Assembly (NCBI GenBank): GCA_029554345.1
Contig: JAKPJF010000193.1
Span: 1-45,974, forward strand
Direction of reading: 5' to 3'
DNA length: 45,974 bases
DNA from: Spirochaetota bacterium
GTDB taxonomy: Bacteria > Spirochaetota > UBA4802 > JAFGJZ01
Position 1 is the stretch's first letter; each line of letters begins with the position of its first letter. This document shows, piece by piece, positions 1 to 6,635 of this stretch. The translations under genes and the position numbers were made by a program. Under the pieces are notes generated by a model that did no database searches, had not been told where the DNA came from, and worked only from the letters and a program-made list of their open reading frames with translations.

Positions 1-516
1 ATAAATCAATTCGGCCCCGAAAGGCGCCGATTGTAGTTTCATAAGATCAATGAAAACACGGGAATGCTGAAATAGAAAAAGCTGAATGAATAGAAAAAGA
101 ATTTAAACTATTCGGCGAAGCCGAATACAATATAAGCGCAGACTATCGCAGTCATTTCGAAGAAATGCGCGATAGTTCTGTCGCGACCAAAAGCCGGGTA
201 GGGATTTCAAAAGGGACAGGGCTGGCGACTGAAGCCCTGTCCCTTTTGATCTTATCGCATGAGACCATGCGAAACCGTATTACAAAGGCGAAGCCTTTGA
301 TTGTTTTGCATGACACCATGCAGAAACCGGATCTCAAAGGCGCTAGCCTTTGACTACAAGTCCGGTGACCGGACAAAACCGGGCTAATGGAGTGGAACAC
401 CCTTTGAAGAATGAAATACAACCAGACAGACGAAAAATCATTGACTTCTATACCGCTTCGTTCAACCTTATTGAACGGCGTAAAGCCGCGCCCGATAGCA
501 AGCGAAGGGGGCTCCT
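1..516. repeat. Non-coding hairpin array upstream of the HD-GYP gene
   Basis: This stretch has no convincing gene but about ten perfect or near-perfect stem-loops. They lie at 11-30 (GAAA loop, probably the end of an upstream transcript), 110-126, 142-176 (compound, inner stem 153-167), 207-249 (17-bp perfect stem), 256-271, 283-299, 307-322, 334-353, 360-374, 460-476 and 476-488. Loops of three to four bases dominate. Two stems (110-126, 283-299) carry the GCGAAGC core, known as an exceptionally stable mini-hairpin in DNA. Apparent open frames on both strands here simply follow from the palindromes. A structured RNA, a palindromic mobile repeat cluster or a protein-binding array are all possible; function unknown. 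Confidence 0.75.
256..353. repeat. Tandem repeat of a two-hairpin unit, two copies
   Basis: Copy 1 (256-300) and copy 2 (307-353) align over about 46 bp with roughly 83 percent identity. Each copy holds a 6-bp stem closed by a 4-base loop, a short linker beginning AAACCG, and a CAAAGGC/GCCTTTG stem. The first stem is closed by C256-G271 in copy 1 and T307-A322 in copy 2, a compensatory change that keeps pairing. Other differences fall mainly in loops and linker. Confidence 0.75.
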
Positions 517-1419
517 ATGAATATTTCCGAGGCGTTGAAGAAGCGGGGTGTTTCTGTTCTGCATAATGTTTTCGAGATGGTAAAGACCGGACAGAAAGCC
601 GATATCTCGGAGCTGGAATCCTATGTTGCAGATATGGTTGCGGAGGTTTCATCCGGAAAACCCGAAGGACCGCTTGTTCTTCTCAATTCGGGAGATGATA
701 CGGACTATGCCGTAATTCATTCAGTTAATGTTTCATTTCTTTCTATAATATTCGCTTTAAGACTTAAGACTAAAACCGACGAGCTTCATGATATAGCTTT
801 GGGAGCTCTGCTTCATGACATCGGAAAAATCAACACTCCTGACCAGCTTATATGGAAGCAGGAGGGTGAAACTGATTATGAAAAGACTACCATCAGCGAG
901 CATGTTGTTCTTGGTTCTCAATGGATGAAGAACGCCGCAATGCTTCCGGATGTAATAGTAGACATCATTAGAAATCATCACGAGAATTTTCTGGGTACAG
1001 GATATCCGGCAGGAACTCCTGACCGGGATTTGTCCCAGGCTGTGCGTATCGTGTCAATTTGCAATTATTTTGAACATTTGATACATGATGTTCCGGGTAA
1101 GCCGGCTCTTTTGCCGAGAGATGCTTTTTTTGAGGTGTATCAGCAGGCAAATAAAAAATTTGCACTTAAGATAGCTTCGCAGTTCGTTAATGAGATGGGT
1201 CCGATGATGATGGACGGGCCTCTTTATCAGAAGACGGCACTGGTTTTGCTTGATACCCGTGAAGTTGCGGCAGTCATGAAAACAGAATCATTCGGAGATT
1301 CCTTGCCGGAAATTCTGATTCTCACCAACTCTCAGGGAACAAAACTTGCGAGACCTTTGCCGGTAAACCTGAAAAAAGACAATACCCGCAAAATAGTAAA
1401 ACTGCTCAAGCAGAGCTGA
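517..1419 (+). CDS. HD-GYP domain protein, likely cyclic-di-GMP phosphodiesterase
   Basis: The 300-residue protein contains an HD-type metal-dependent phosphohydrolase of the HD-GYP class. The HD pair is H100-D101 in LLHDIGK, with further candidate metal ligands H68, H129, H154 and H155, and the diagnostic GYP lies at 162-164 in GTGYPAG. HD-GYP proteins hydrolyse cyclic-di-GMP (or related cyclic dinucleotides) and so control motility and surface behaviour. No receiver or sensor domain is recognisable in the first 60 residues, and the C-terminal 80 residues are unassigned. The ATG follows an AGGGGG ribosome site at 506-511. It stands alone between the hairpin array and the ispE block. Family call is firm; the exact substrate is inferred. 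Confidence 0.85.
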   Translation: MNISEALKKRGVSVLHNVFEMVKTGQKADISELESYVADMVAEVSSGKPEGPLVLLNSGDDTDYAVIHSVNVSFLSIIFALRLKTKTDELHDIALGALLHDIGKINTPDQLIWKQEGETDYEKTTISEHVVLGSQWMKNAAMLPDVIVDIIRNHHENFLGTGYPAGTPDRDLSQAVRIVSICNYFEHLIHDVPGKPALLPRDAFFEVYQQANKKFALKIASQFVNEMGPMMMDGPLYQKTALVLLDTREVAAVMKTESFGDSLPEILILTNSQGTKLARPLPVNLKKDNTRKIVKLLKQS

Positions 1420-1425
1420 TCATCG

Positions 1426-1459
1426 CAGGCGATTTCTGATTGACAAGGAAACCCGCCTG
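1426..1459 (+). terminator. Weak hairpin after the HD-GYP gene
   Basis: CAGGCG (1426-1431) pairs with CGCCTG (1454-1459) across a long loop and is followed by a short TTTATGTTT stretch. It overlaps the candidate ispE promoter, so it may be a weak terminator only. Confidence 0.3.
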
Positions 1460-1467
1460 TTTATGTT
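1440..1467 (+). promoter_or_regulatory. Candidate sigma-70-type promoter for ispE
   Basis: TTGACA (1440-1445) and TATGTT (1462-1467) are separated by 16 bp. The predicted transcript start, about 1474, would leave only some 6 nt before the ATG. That fits the lack of a visible ribosome site in front of ispE, so the message may be almost leaderless. Confidence 0.4.
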
Positions 1468-1479
1468 TGACTCCGTGTA

Positions 1480-2379
1480 ATGACCGCAATTTTGACTGAA
1501 AAAGCCTGCGCAAAAGTAAATTTGCATCTCGAAGTGTGTGGTAAACGCCCTGACGGCTACCATGACATTCTCAGTATTATGGCTGCGGTTAATCTATTTG
1601 ATCTTTTAAAACTTACTGCGTTCGAAAAGTCAAAGGACGGAAGTGTTTCTGTTTCTATAGTTTCGGGCGGCGGACAGTGTTCTGATGTTTTGTCTTCTGT
1701 TAAGCCAGAAGATAATCTCATAACAAAGGCTGTGCATAAGTATCTCGCAGGAAAGGAAGGCGGTTTTTTCGAATTTTATATCGAAAAAAACATTCCGTCA
1801 GGCGCAGGTCTCGGCGGAGGTTCTTCCGATGCTGCTGCTGTTTTCAGAATGCTGAATAATATCTACGGATTTTATTCGACTGAAGAGCTTATGATGCTCG
1901 CATCATCCGTCGGTGCAGATGTTCCTTTTTGTGTTGCCGGCGGTTCAGCCGTTTGCGGCGGAACGGGCGGAATAATTGAACCGGTTGAAATTCCGGGCGG
2001 TTTATTTGTTTTGATTGTTAATGACGGCATTCACGTGGATACCAGAGAAGCTTATTTGGCAGTTGATGATTTTCAGGTTGAGGAAAAGTATAATTCCCAT
2101 CTTTCTGTTTCACAGCTGAAGGATATTCTTTCAACCGGTGATTACGGAAAATTGTATAATGATTTTGAGAAGCCTGTTTTTGCGAAATATCCGCGAATAG
2201 GCGTTTTGAAGAAGGAACTTGAACAGACTCAATGTTTGTTTTCGATAATGACAGGTTCAGGATCGACTCTTATTGCTCTTTATGATTCTGCTGATAAAGC
2301 TGCTGCCGCGGCCGGTTCAATGCGGAATTTCGCGCGTATAGTAAATGTTTCAGAGATAGTAAGCGGCAAAAAATATTGA
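1480..2379 (+). CDS. ispE: 4-diphosphocytidyl-2-C-methyl-D-erythritol kinase
   Basis: This 299-residue GHMP kinase phosphorylates CDP-methylerythritol in the non-mevalonate isoprenoid pathway. The N-terminus AKVNLHLEV (K12), the glycine-rich ATP loop PSGAGLGGGSSDAAA at 106-120, and GADVPF at 145-150 with the catalytic aspartate D147 are all typical of IspE, as is the C-terminal MTGSGSTL motif. Length is normal for the family. No ribosome site is obvious before the ATG. The TGA stop is also the first three bases of the following tRNA, so gene and tRNA share sequence. ispE next to tRNA-Gln and prs is a conserved order in many bacteria. Confidence 0.95.
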   Translation: MTAILTEKACAKVNLHLEVCGKRPDGYHDILSIMAAVNLFDLLKLTAFEKSKDGSVSVSIVSGGGQCSDVLSSVKPEDNLITKAVHKYLAGKEGGFFEFYIEKNIPSGAGLGGGSSDAAAVFRMLNNIYGFYSTEELMMLASSVGADVPFCVAGGSAVCGGTGGIIEPVEIPGGLFVLIVNDGIHVDTREAYLAVDDFQVEEKYNSHLSVSQLKDILSTGDYGKLYNDFEKPVFAKYPRIGVLKKELEQTQCLFSIMTGSGSTLIALYDSADKAAAAAGSMRNFARIVNVSEIVSGKKY

Positions 2380-2447
2380 GGTGTCGCCAAGCGGTAAGGC
2401 TCCGGTTTTTGGTATCGGTATTCCCAGGTTCGAATCCTGGCACCTCA
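2377..2447 (+). tRNA. tRNA-Gln (anticodon UUG)
   Basis: A 71-nt cloverleaf can be drawn: acceptor stem TGAGGTG/CACCTCA, D arm with AAGCGGTAAGG, anticodon stem CCGGT/ATCGG around loop TTTTGGT giving anticodon TTG, and T arm CCAGGTTCGAATCCTGG. CCA is not encoded, consistent with the CCA-type nucleotidyltransferase at 32403. The first three bases are the ispE stop codon, so the tRNA must be cut out of an ispE-glmU transcript. Confidence 0.95.
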
Positions 2448-2463
2448 GATAAAGGAAAAACAA

Positions 2464-3186
2464 GTGAAGGTTAAAGCGGTTATACTTGCAGCGGGAAAGG
2501 GAACACGGATGAAATCCGATCTTCCCAAAGTCCTGCATCCCCTGCTGGGCAGACCTCTTCTTTCCCATGTTATAGAAAATATCCGTTCTGCCGGAATCAC
2601 GGACATTACTGTGGTTGTGGGTTATGAAGGCGATTCAGTTATTTCTGCAATCGGCAGCGGAGTGAATTATGTGTGGCAGAGAGAGCAGTTGGGCACGGGT
2701 CATGCTGTGCTTATGGCAAAGGATGCTCTTGCAGATTTTGACGGCGGTGTTCTTATTGCATGCGGTGACGCGCCGCTTGTGAGTCCGCAGAGTTTCAGAA
2801 ATCTTGAATTTGATTCGCCTGATGTGAAGGGGTCAGTTCTTACCATGATTGCCGAGAATCCTCACGGATATGGCAGAATTGTACGCGGCAATACCGGAGT
2901 TTCCGAGATTGTTGAAGAGAAAGATGCTTCCGATGAACAGCGTACTATCAAGGAAGTTAATACAGGTACTTATATTTTTGATTCTAAACTGCTTTTTGAG
3001 GCTCTTTCCAACATCGGAAACTCAAATGCGCAGAATGAATATTATCTTCCCGATGTGGTTAAATATATTAACGCAAAGGGTTATGCGGTGCAGGGAATCG
3101 TTCTTGATGATCCTGTTGAAGGAAGCGGTGTTAATTCGCCTGAAGAACTTGCGCGGCTTGAATCGCGTATGACTGTAAAAGGATAA
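2464..3186 (+). CDS. glmU: GlmU-type uridylyltransferase, N-terminal domain only
   Basis: The 240-residue protein matches the pyrophosphorylase half of GlmU, which makes UDP-GlcNAc from UTP and GlcNAc-1-phosphate for peptidoglycan and lipopolysaccharide. LAAGKGTRM (8-16) with K22 is the nucleotide-binding signature; REQLGTGHAV, the acidic CGDAPLV site and NTGTYIF are also visible. Full GlmU is about 450 residues with a left-handed beta-helix acetyltransferase. That half is absent here and prs follows 4 bp later, so glucosamine-1-phosphate acetylation must be done by another protein. It starts with GTG after AAAGGA. The sugar could differ from GlcNAc, but GlmU is the closest family I recognise. 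Confidence 0.8.
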   Translation: MKVKAVILAAGKGTRMKSDLPKVLHPLLGRPLLSHVIENIRSAGITDITVVVGYEGDSVISAIGSGVNYVWQREQLGTGHAVLMAKDALADFDGGVLIACGDAPLVSPQSFRNLEFDSPDVKGSVLTMIAENPHGYGRIVRGNTGVSEIVEEKDASDEQRTIKEVNTGTYIFDSKLLFEALSNIGNSNAQNEYYLPDVVKYINAKGYAVQGIVLDDPVEGSGVNSPEELARLESRMTVKG

Positions 3187-3190
3187 AACA

Positions 3191-4132
3191 ATGGGCAAGA
3201 ATGAGATGAAAATTTTTTCGTGCAATTCTAACAGGACTCTTGCGGAAGATATAGCCCGCCGCCTTGGAATGAATCTTGCCAGTTCCGAAGTCACCAAATT
3301 TAAAGATGAAGAAATAGCGGTCAGGCTTAATGAGAGTGTCCGCGGAGTTGATGTATTTATTGTTCAGTCGACATGCAAACCTGCGAATAACAATCTTATG
3401 GAGCTCATTTTGATGGTTGACGCCGCTAAAAGAGCTTCGGCAAGTTCAATAACTGCTGTTATGCCTTATTTCGGATATGCCCGGCAAGACAGAAAGGTTG
3501 AGCCGCGTGTTCCAATTTCTGCGAAGGTAGTTGCAAATCTCATTCAGGCATCCGGAATCAGCCGCCTTCTTACTATGGATCTTCATGCCGATCAGATACA
3601 GGGATTTTTTGATGTTCCGGTAGATAATCTTTTTGCCTCGCCTCTTGTAATAGATTATATTAAGTCTATGAACATAACGGATATGACTATTGTTTCTCCG
3701 GACAGCGGCGGGGTAGACAGAGCGCGTTTCATAGCAAAAAGACTTGACGCAGGACTTGCTATCATTGATAAAAGACGACCTAAAGCAAACGTATGCGAAG
3801 TTATGAATGTTATAGGTGAGGTTTCCGGAAGGAACTGCGTTATGATTGATGATATAGTCGATACCGGCGGTTCAATTTCAGGCGGAGCCAAGGCTCTTAA
3901 AGAGTTCGGAGCCAAAGACGTATACTGCATTGCAACACATCCGGTTTTATCCGGTAATGCCTTTGATAATCTCGGCAAAGCAGGATTTAGAGAGATTATT
4001 TTTTCGGATACAATTCCGGTTGATGAATCGAAAAAATTAGACAATATGACCATTCTGCCTACAGCGCCCCTTTTTGCGGAAGCAATCAAGAGAATATTTA
4101 ACGGCGAATCGGTCAGCAGTCTTTTTATATAA
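3191..4132 (+). CDS. prs: Ribose-phosphate pyrophosphokinase (PRPP synthetase)
   Basis: The enzyme converts ribose-5-phosphate and ATP to PRPP, the precursor of nucleotides, histidine and tryptophan. At 313 residues it has normal class I length. The ATP-binding flexible loop YARQDRK is at 96-102, the signature DLHADQIQGFF at 130-140, and the PRPP-binding loop DDIVDTGGS at 220-228. The chosen ATG follows AAAGGA formed by the end of the upstream gene; an in-frame ATG at residue 6 would also work. It lies in the ispE-tRNA-glmU-prs-rplY block. Confidence 0.97.
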   Translation: MGKNEMKIFSCNSNRTLAEDIARRLGMNLASSEVTKFKDEEIAVRLNESVRGVDVFIVQSTCKPANNNLMELILMVDAAKRASASSITAVMPYFGYARQDRKVEPRVPISAKVVANLIQASGISRLLTMDLHADQIQGFFDVPVDNLFASPLVIDYIKSMNITDMTIVSPDSGGVDRARFIAKRLDAGLAIIDKRRPKANVCEVMNVIGEVSGRNCVMIDDIVDTGGSISGGAKALKEFGAKDVYCIATHPVLSGNAFDNLGKAGFREIIFSDTIPVDESKKLDNMTILPTAPLFAEAIKRIFNGESVSSLFI

Positions 4133-4158
4133 TAACGAAAGAATTAAGAGAGGATATT

Positions 4159-4773
4159 ATGGCTACAAGAAATCTTACAGCTGAGACAAGAAAAGAAAAC
4201 GGTAAAGCTGAGAACGGAAGACTCAGAAAAACCGGTTTAATCCCGTGTGTTCTCAACTGGCACGGAAAATCAGAAAACATCAAATTGAAAGAAAAAGACT
4301 TTCTTGCAATATTCAAAGGCGGATCAATTTCGGAATCAGTTCTGATAGACCTTGATGTTAAAGGTTCTGAAAAGTGTCAGGTTTTCGTGAAAGACTTCCA
4401 GTCTCATCCGGTAACTGATGAAATTCTTCATGTTGATTTTTATAAAATCACAGCAGGAGAAAAAATTCATACAATCGTTCCTGTAGAACTTAAAGGTTTT
4501 GCAGTTGGTCAGAAAAAAGGCGGAATCGTTTCTATCGTTGAGCATCAGCTCGCGGTACATATTCTTCCTGCTGATCTTCCGGAAAAATTTGAAATCGACG
4601 TTACGAATCTTGATGTAAATGATGCTGTTCGTATAAAGGATATTAAGGCTCCTGCTTCAGCAACTTTTACTTTTGATCCTGAACATATCGTCGTTCATGT
4701 TGTTCTTCCTAAGCAGGAACAGGAAGAATCGGCAGAAGGTGCTGCATCTGCGGAAGGAACAGCCGGAGCTTAA
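4159..4773 (+). CDS. rplY: 50S ribosomal protein bL25, CTC form
   Basis: The 204-residue protein has the 5S rRNA-binding L25 domain in the first 95 residues (RKTGLIPCVL, FKGGSISESVLIDL, VFVKDFQSHPVTDEILHVDF) followed by the CTC/TL5 beta-domain. That domain is found in the long form of bL25 and linked to general stress in some bacteria. The tail is Ala/Glu/Gly-rich, as is common. It starts with ATG after AGAGGA. The prs-rplY-pth order is widely conserved and supports the call. Confidence 0.95.
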   Translation: MATRNLTAETRKENGKAENGRLRKTGLIPCVLNWHGKSENIKLKEKDFLAIFKGGSISESVLIDLDVKGSEKCQVFVKDFQSHPVTDEILHVDFYKITAGEKIHTIVPVELKGFAVGQKKGGIVSIVEHQLAVHILPADLPEKFEIDVTNLDVNDAVRIKDIKAPASATFTFDPEHIVVHVVLPKQEQEESAEGAASAEGTAGA

Positions 4774-4796
4774 TCCCTCCAGTAGTTCTTCTGTTT

Positions 4797-4822
4797 TCAG
4801 CCGCGTAATAATGCGCGGCTGA
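4797..4822 (+). promoter_or_regulatory. Perfect 9-bp hairpin between rplY and the Pth-like gene
   Basis: TCAGCCGCG pairs with CGCGGCTGA around TAATAATG. No T-run follows, so it is not a good intrinsic terminator. It sits 12 nt before the AAGGAG site of the next gene and may stabilise or tune the message. Confidence 0.5.
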
Positions 4823-4846
4823 TATCCAAAATGAAGGAGAGCTTCT

Positions 4847-5464
4847 TTGAAATTAATTGTTGGGTTCGGCAATCCGGGCGACAAACACGTCAATAACCGT
4901 CAGAACATAGGGTTTAAGGTTGTAGACATTATCGCTAACAATGCCAATATTGACATTAGAGTAAAAAAGAAAAAGTCACTTATAGGCCGCGGAAAAATCG
5001 GTGAATGTGACGTGGTTCTTCTCAAGCCTCAGACTTTTGTAAATCTGATCGGTGAGTCAGTTCTGTATGTCGCTTCTTTCCTGAGAATAAAGATTAGAGA
5101 CGTGATATGTATTTTTGAAGATACTTCGCTTCCTTTGGGAAAGGTAAGGGTTGATTACGCAAAAACAGAAATAACCAACGACGGAATAGAGTCAATTTCA
5201 AAAGGAATCAAGACAGGTTCAAAATTCCCGCGTGTAATTATCGGCGTCGGAAAGCCCGAAGACGGAGAGGAGCTTCAGGCATACCTCTTAAAAGATTTTA
5301 CGTTTGAAGAAAATCTCATAGTTATAGATATTCTCAACAAAACAGAGCGTGTAATACTTGATCTACTTAAGATGAGTGTTGAGGCTGTTCAGGATAAATA
5401 TAATCCCGCCGGAACAACTGTCCGCGAAAAGAAACGCGAAGTTATAATCCGTAAAGTTAAATAA
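4847..5464 (+). CDS. Peptidyl-tRNA hydrolase family protein lacking catalytic residues
   Basis: The 205-residue protein aligns along its whole length with Pth: GFGNPGD at 6-12, NNRQNIGFKVVD, KPQTFVNLIGESV at 60-72, SLPLGKVRV and IIGVGKPED at 131-139. It also sits in the usual pth position after rplY. However, the catalytic His of the TRHN motif is Gln19, the Asp of HDELDLP is Glu91, and the HN pair of GGHNGL is Asn111-Asp112. N9 and N66 remain. It therefore looks like a pseudoenzyme that may keep tRNA or ribosome binding, or one with changed chemistry. Start is TTG, with AAGGAG seven bases upstream; the ATG at 4831 is out of frame. A basic tail of about 20 residues exceeds the normal length. 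Confidence 0.8.
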   Translation: MKLIVGFGNPGDKHVNNRQNIGFKVVDIIANNANIDIRVKKKKSLIGRGKIGECDVVLLKPQTFVNLIGESVLYVASFLRIKIRDVICIFEDTSLPLGKVRVDYAKTEITNDGIESISKGIKTGSKFPRVIIGVGKPEDGEELQAYLLKDFTFEENLIVIDILNKTERVILDLLKMSVEAVQDKYNPAGTTVREKKREVIIRKVK

Positions 5465-5476
5465 AATAAAGAAATA

Positions 5477-5504
5477 TTGACTTCTCGCATTCTTCTGTTA
5501 TAAT
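5477..5504 (+). promoter_or_regulatory. Strong sigma-70-type promoter
   Basis: TTGACT (5477-5482), a 16-bp spacer and a perfect TATAAT (5499-5504) lie just after the Pth-like gene and give a leader of about 20 nt to the gene at 5533. Confidence 0.65.
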
Positions 5505-5532
5505 AATTCAAACCTTGATGTGGAGAATAATT

Positions 5533-5784
5533 ATGACACGGATAATGGGAATTATGATTACAGACCGGCTTAAAGACGCTACAGAACTTCAGAAAGTTCT
5601 GACGGAGTACGGTTGTCTTATCAAGACGCGCCTTGGCCTTCATGAAGTCAGCAACAACACCTGCAGCAAAAAGGGGCTTCTGGTTCTTGAAGTAATCGGC
5701 AAGAAAAGCGAATGGGAGAAATTTGAGTTTGCTGTCAAAAGTGTCGACGGAGTTGAATTAAAGTACATGGATTTTGATTTATAA
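5533..5784 (+). CDS. TM1266-like small ACT-fold protein (hydrogenase-system regulator type)
   Basis: This 83-residue protein resembles the TM1266/iron-only hydrogenase system regulator family of small ferredoxin-like (ACT/NikR-C-like) proteins. It opens with MTRIMGIMITDR, then an amphipathic helix with LTEYG, then LIKTRLGLHEV, and alternates beta strands and helices as the family does. Members are found near hydrogenase maturation genes in anaerobes; none is nearby here. I chose the ATG at 5533 because GGAG lies eight bases upstream; ATG 5518 would add five residues. It has its own promoter and terminator, so it is monocistronic. Function is inferred from a family that is itself poorly characterised. 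Confidence 0.6.
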   Translation: MTRIMGIMITDRLKDATELQKVLTEYGCLIKTRLGLHEVSNNTCSKKGLLVLEVIGKKSEWEKFEFAVKSVDGVELKYMDFDL

Positions 5785-5806
5785 TTTAATATTGTTTTGT
5801 CTTTTT

Positions 5807-5834
5807 AACGCGCCGGCAAGAGGCGCGTTTTTTA
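5807..5834 (+). terminator. Intrinsic terminator
   Basis: AACGCGCC (5807-5814) and GGCGCGTT (5822-5829) form an 8-bp GC-rich stem with a 7-base loop, followed by a T-run to 5833. It ends the TM1266-like transcript. Confidence 0.85.
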
Positions 5835-5837
5835 TGC

Positions 5838-5865
5838 TTGATTAATAAGAAGTAAATAGTATAAT
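5838..5865 (+). promoter_or_regulatory. Strong sigma-70-type promoter for the zapB-like/zapA operon
   Basis: TTGATT (5838-5843), a 16-bp spacer and a perfect TATAAT (5860-5865). The expected start at about 5872 gives an unusually long leader of about 100 nt before the ATG at 5976. Confidence 0.6.
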
Positions 5866-5900
5866 AAATCGACTATGCGGTAAAAAATGTTTGCAAAGAA

Positions 5901-5939
5901 ATCGGCGAAGGCCGATAATCTAAAGGACGATTTATCGGC
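5901..5939 (+). promoter_or_regulatory. Mutually exclusive stems in the zapB-like leader
   Basis: The segment GCCGAT at 5911-5916 can pair with ATCGGC upstream (5901-5906, loop GAAG). As GCCGATAA (5911-5918) it can instead pair perfectly with TTATCGGC at 5932-5939. The two structures exclude each other, as in attenuators and riboswitch-like leaders. No T-run follows the second stem, so control of translation is more likely than termination. Confidence 0.45.
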
Positions 5940-5975
5940 ATATAACTTATCCTACGCCCGTTCTGGAGGTGGTAA

Positions 5976-6629
5976 ATGATTTCGATGCAACAATTAGAGG
6001 AACTTGAAAGCAGGGTAATAAAGGCGCTTCAGCTTATAGGAGATCTTCGCGTTGAAAATTCGCGTTTAGAGAATGATAATGAAAAACTCAAAACAGAAGC
6101 CGAAGACGCGAAACTGACATTAGAAGAAAAAGAAAGAGAAGTTCTGAAAATTCAGAAAGAACTTGATGATACCATTAAGCAGCTTGATGAGCTTAAATCA
6201 AAAGAAGATGTTCTTGAGAAGAAAATTATTGCTCTTCTCGGCAAAATGGATTCTCTTCAGGGAGGTTCCGGACCTATTCCTGCCGGTGATTCAATCCCTA
6301 AAAGTAAACCTTCAGCGCATAAACCTTCTTCCGCTCCGGTCAGAGTTGAGACCGTGATGAATGAGTCGGATGCGGATGACGGAATTGTCGTCATTGATGA
6401 TTCTGATGATTCAATCGGCGTTCAGACAATTGATGAAGAAACCGCTTCCGATGATGAAATAATTCTTCTTGATGATGATGAAGACGATGTTGTCGTAAGC
6501 AACATCGAAGATGAATCCGTAGTAGTAGATGACGGAGAAAAAGAAGATTTTCTAGGCGATGACGATGAGATTGTCATTGATGATGACGATGACTTTCTTA
6601 TCATTGAAGATGAAGAAGAAGGCAAATAA
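5976..6629 (+). CDS. ZapB-like coiled-coil protein with long acidic tail
   Basis: Residues 5-95 form an unbroken coiled coil that begins like the Z-ring-associated protein ZapB (LEELESRVIKALQLIGDL). A Pro/Ser linker follows (96-122), then a strikingly acidic tail (125-217). In the tail, runs of three or four Ile/Val/Leu alternate with Asp/Glu clusters about six times (GIVVIDD, EIILLDDD, DVVVSN, SVVVDD, EIVIDDDD, FLIIEDEE). E. coli ZapB is only about 80 residues, so the tail more than doubles the protein. It starts at ATG after GGAGGTGG and is followed 6 bp later by zapA, which supports a role in cell division. The tail's job is unknown. Confidence 0.7.
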   Translation: MISMQQLEELESRVIKALQLIGDLRVENSRLENDNEKLKTEAEDAKLTLEEKEREVLKIQKELDDTIKQLDELKSKEDVLEKKIIALLGKMDSLQGGSGPIPAGDSIPKSKPSAHKPSSAPVRVETVMNESDADDGIVVIDDSDDSIGVQTIDEETASDDEIILLDDDEDDVVVSNIEDESVVVDDGEKEDFLGDDDEIVIDDDDDFLIIEDEEEGK

Positions 6630-6635
6630 TATTTA

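Noticed and set aside
256-353. CRISPR-like repeats
   Set aside because: Only two adjacent copies, no spacers of regular length, and no cas genes in the window.
152-421. Open frames on both strands in the hairpin array
   Set aside because: They arise because palindromes read open on both strands; there is no ribosome site and the peptides lack any recognisable domain.
3655-4089. 144-codon leftward frame opposite prs
   Set aside because: Antisense shadow of a highly conserved enzyme gene.
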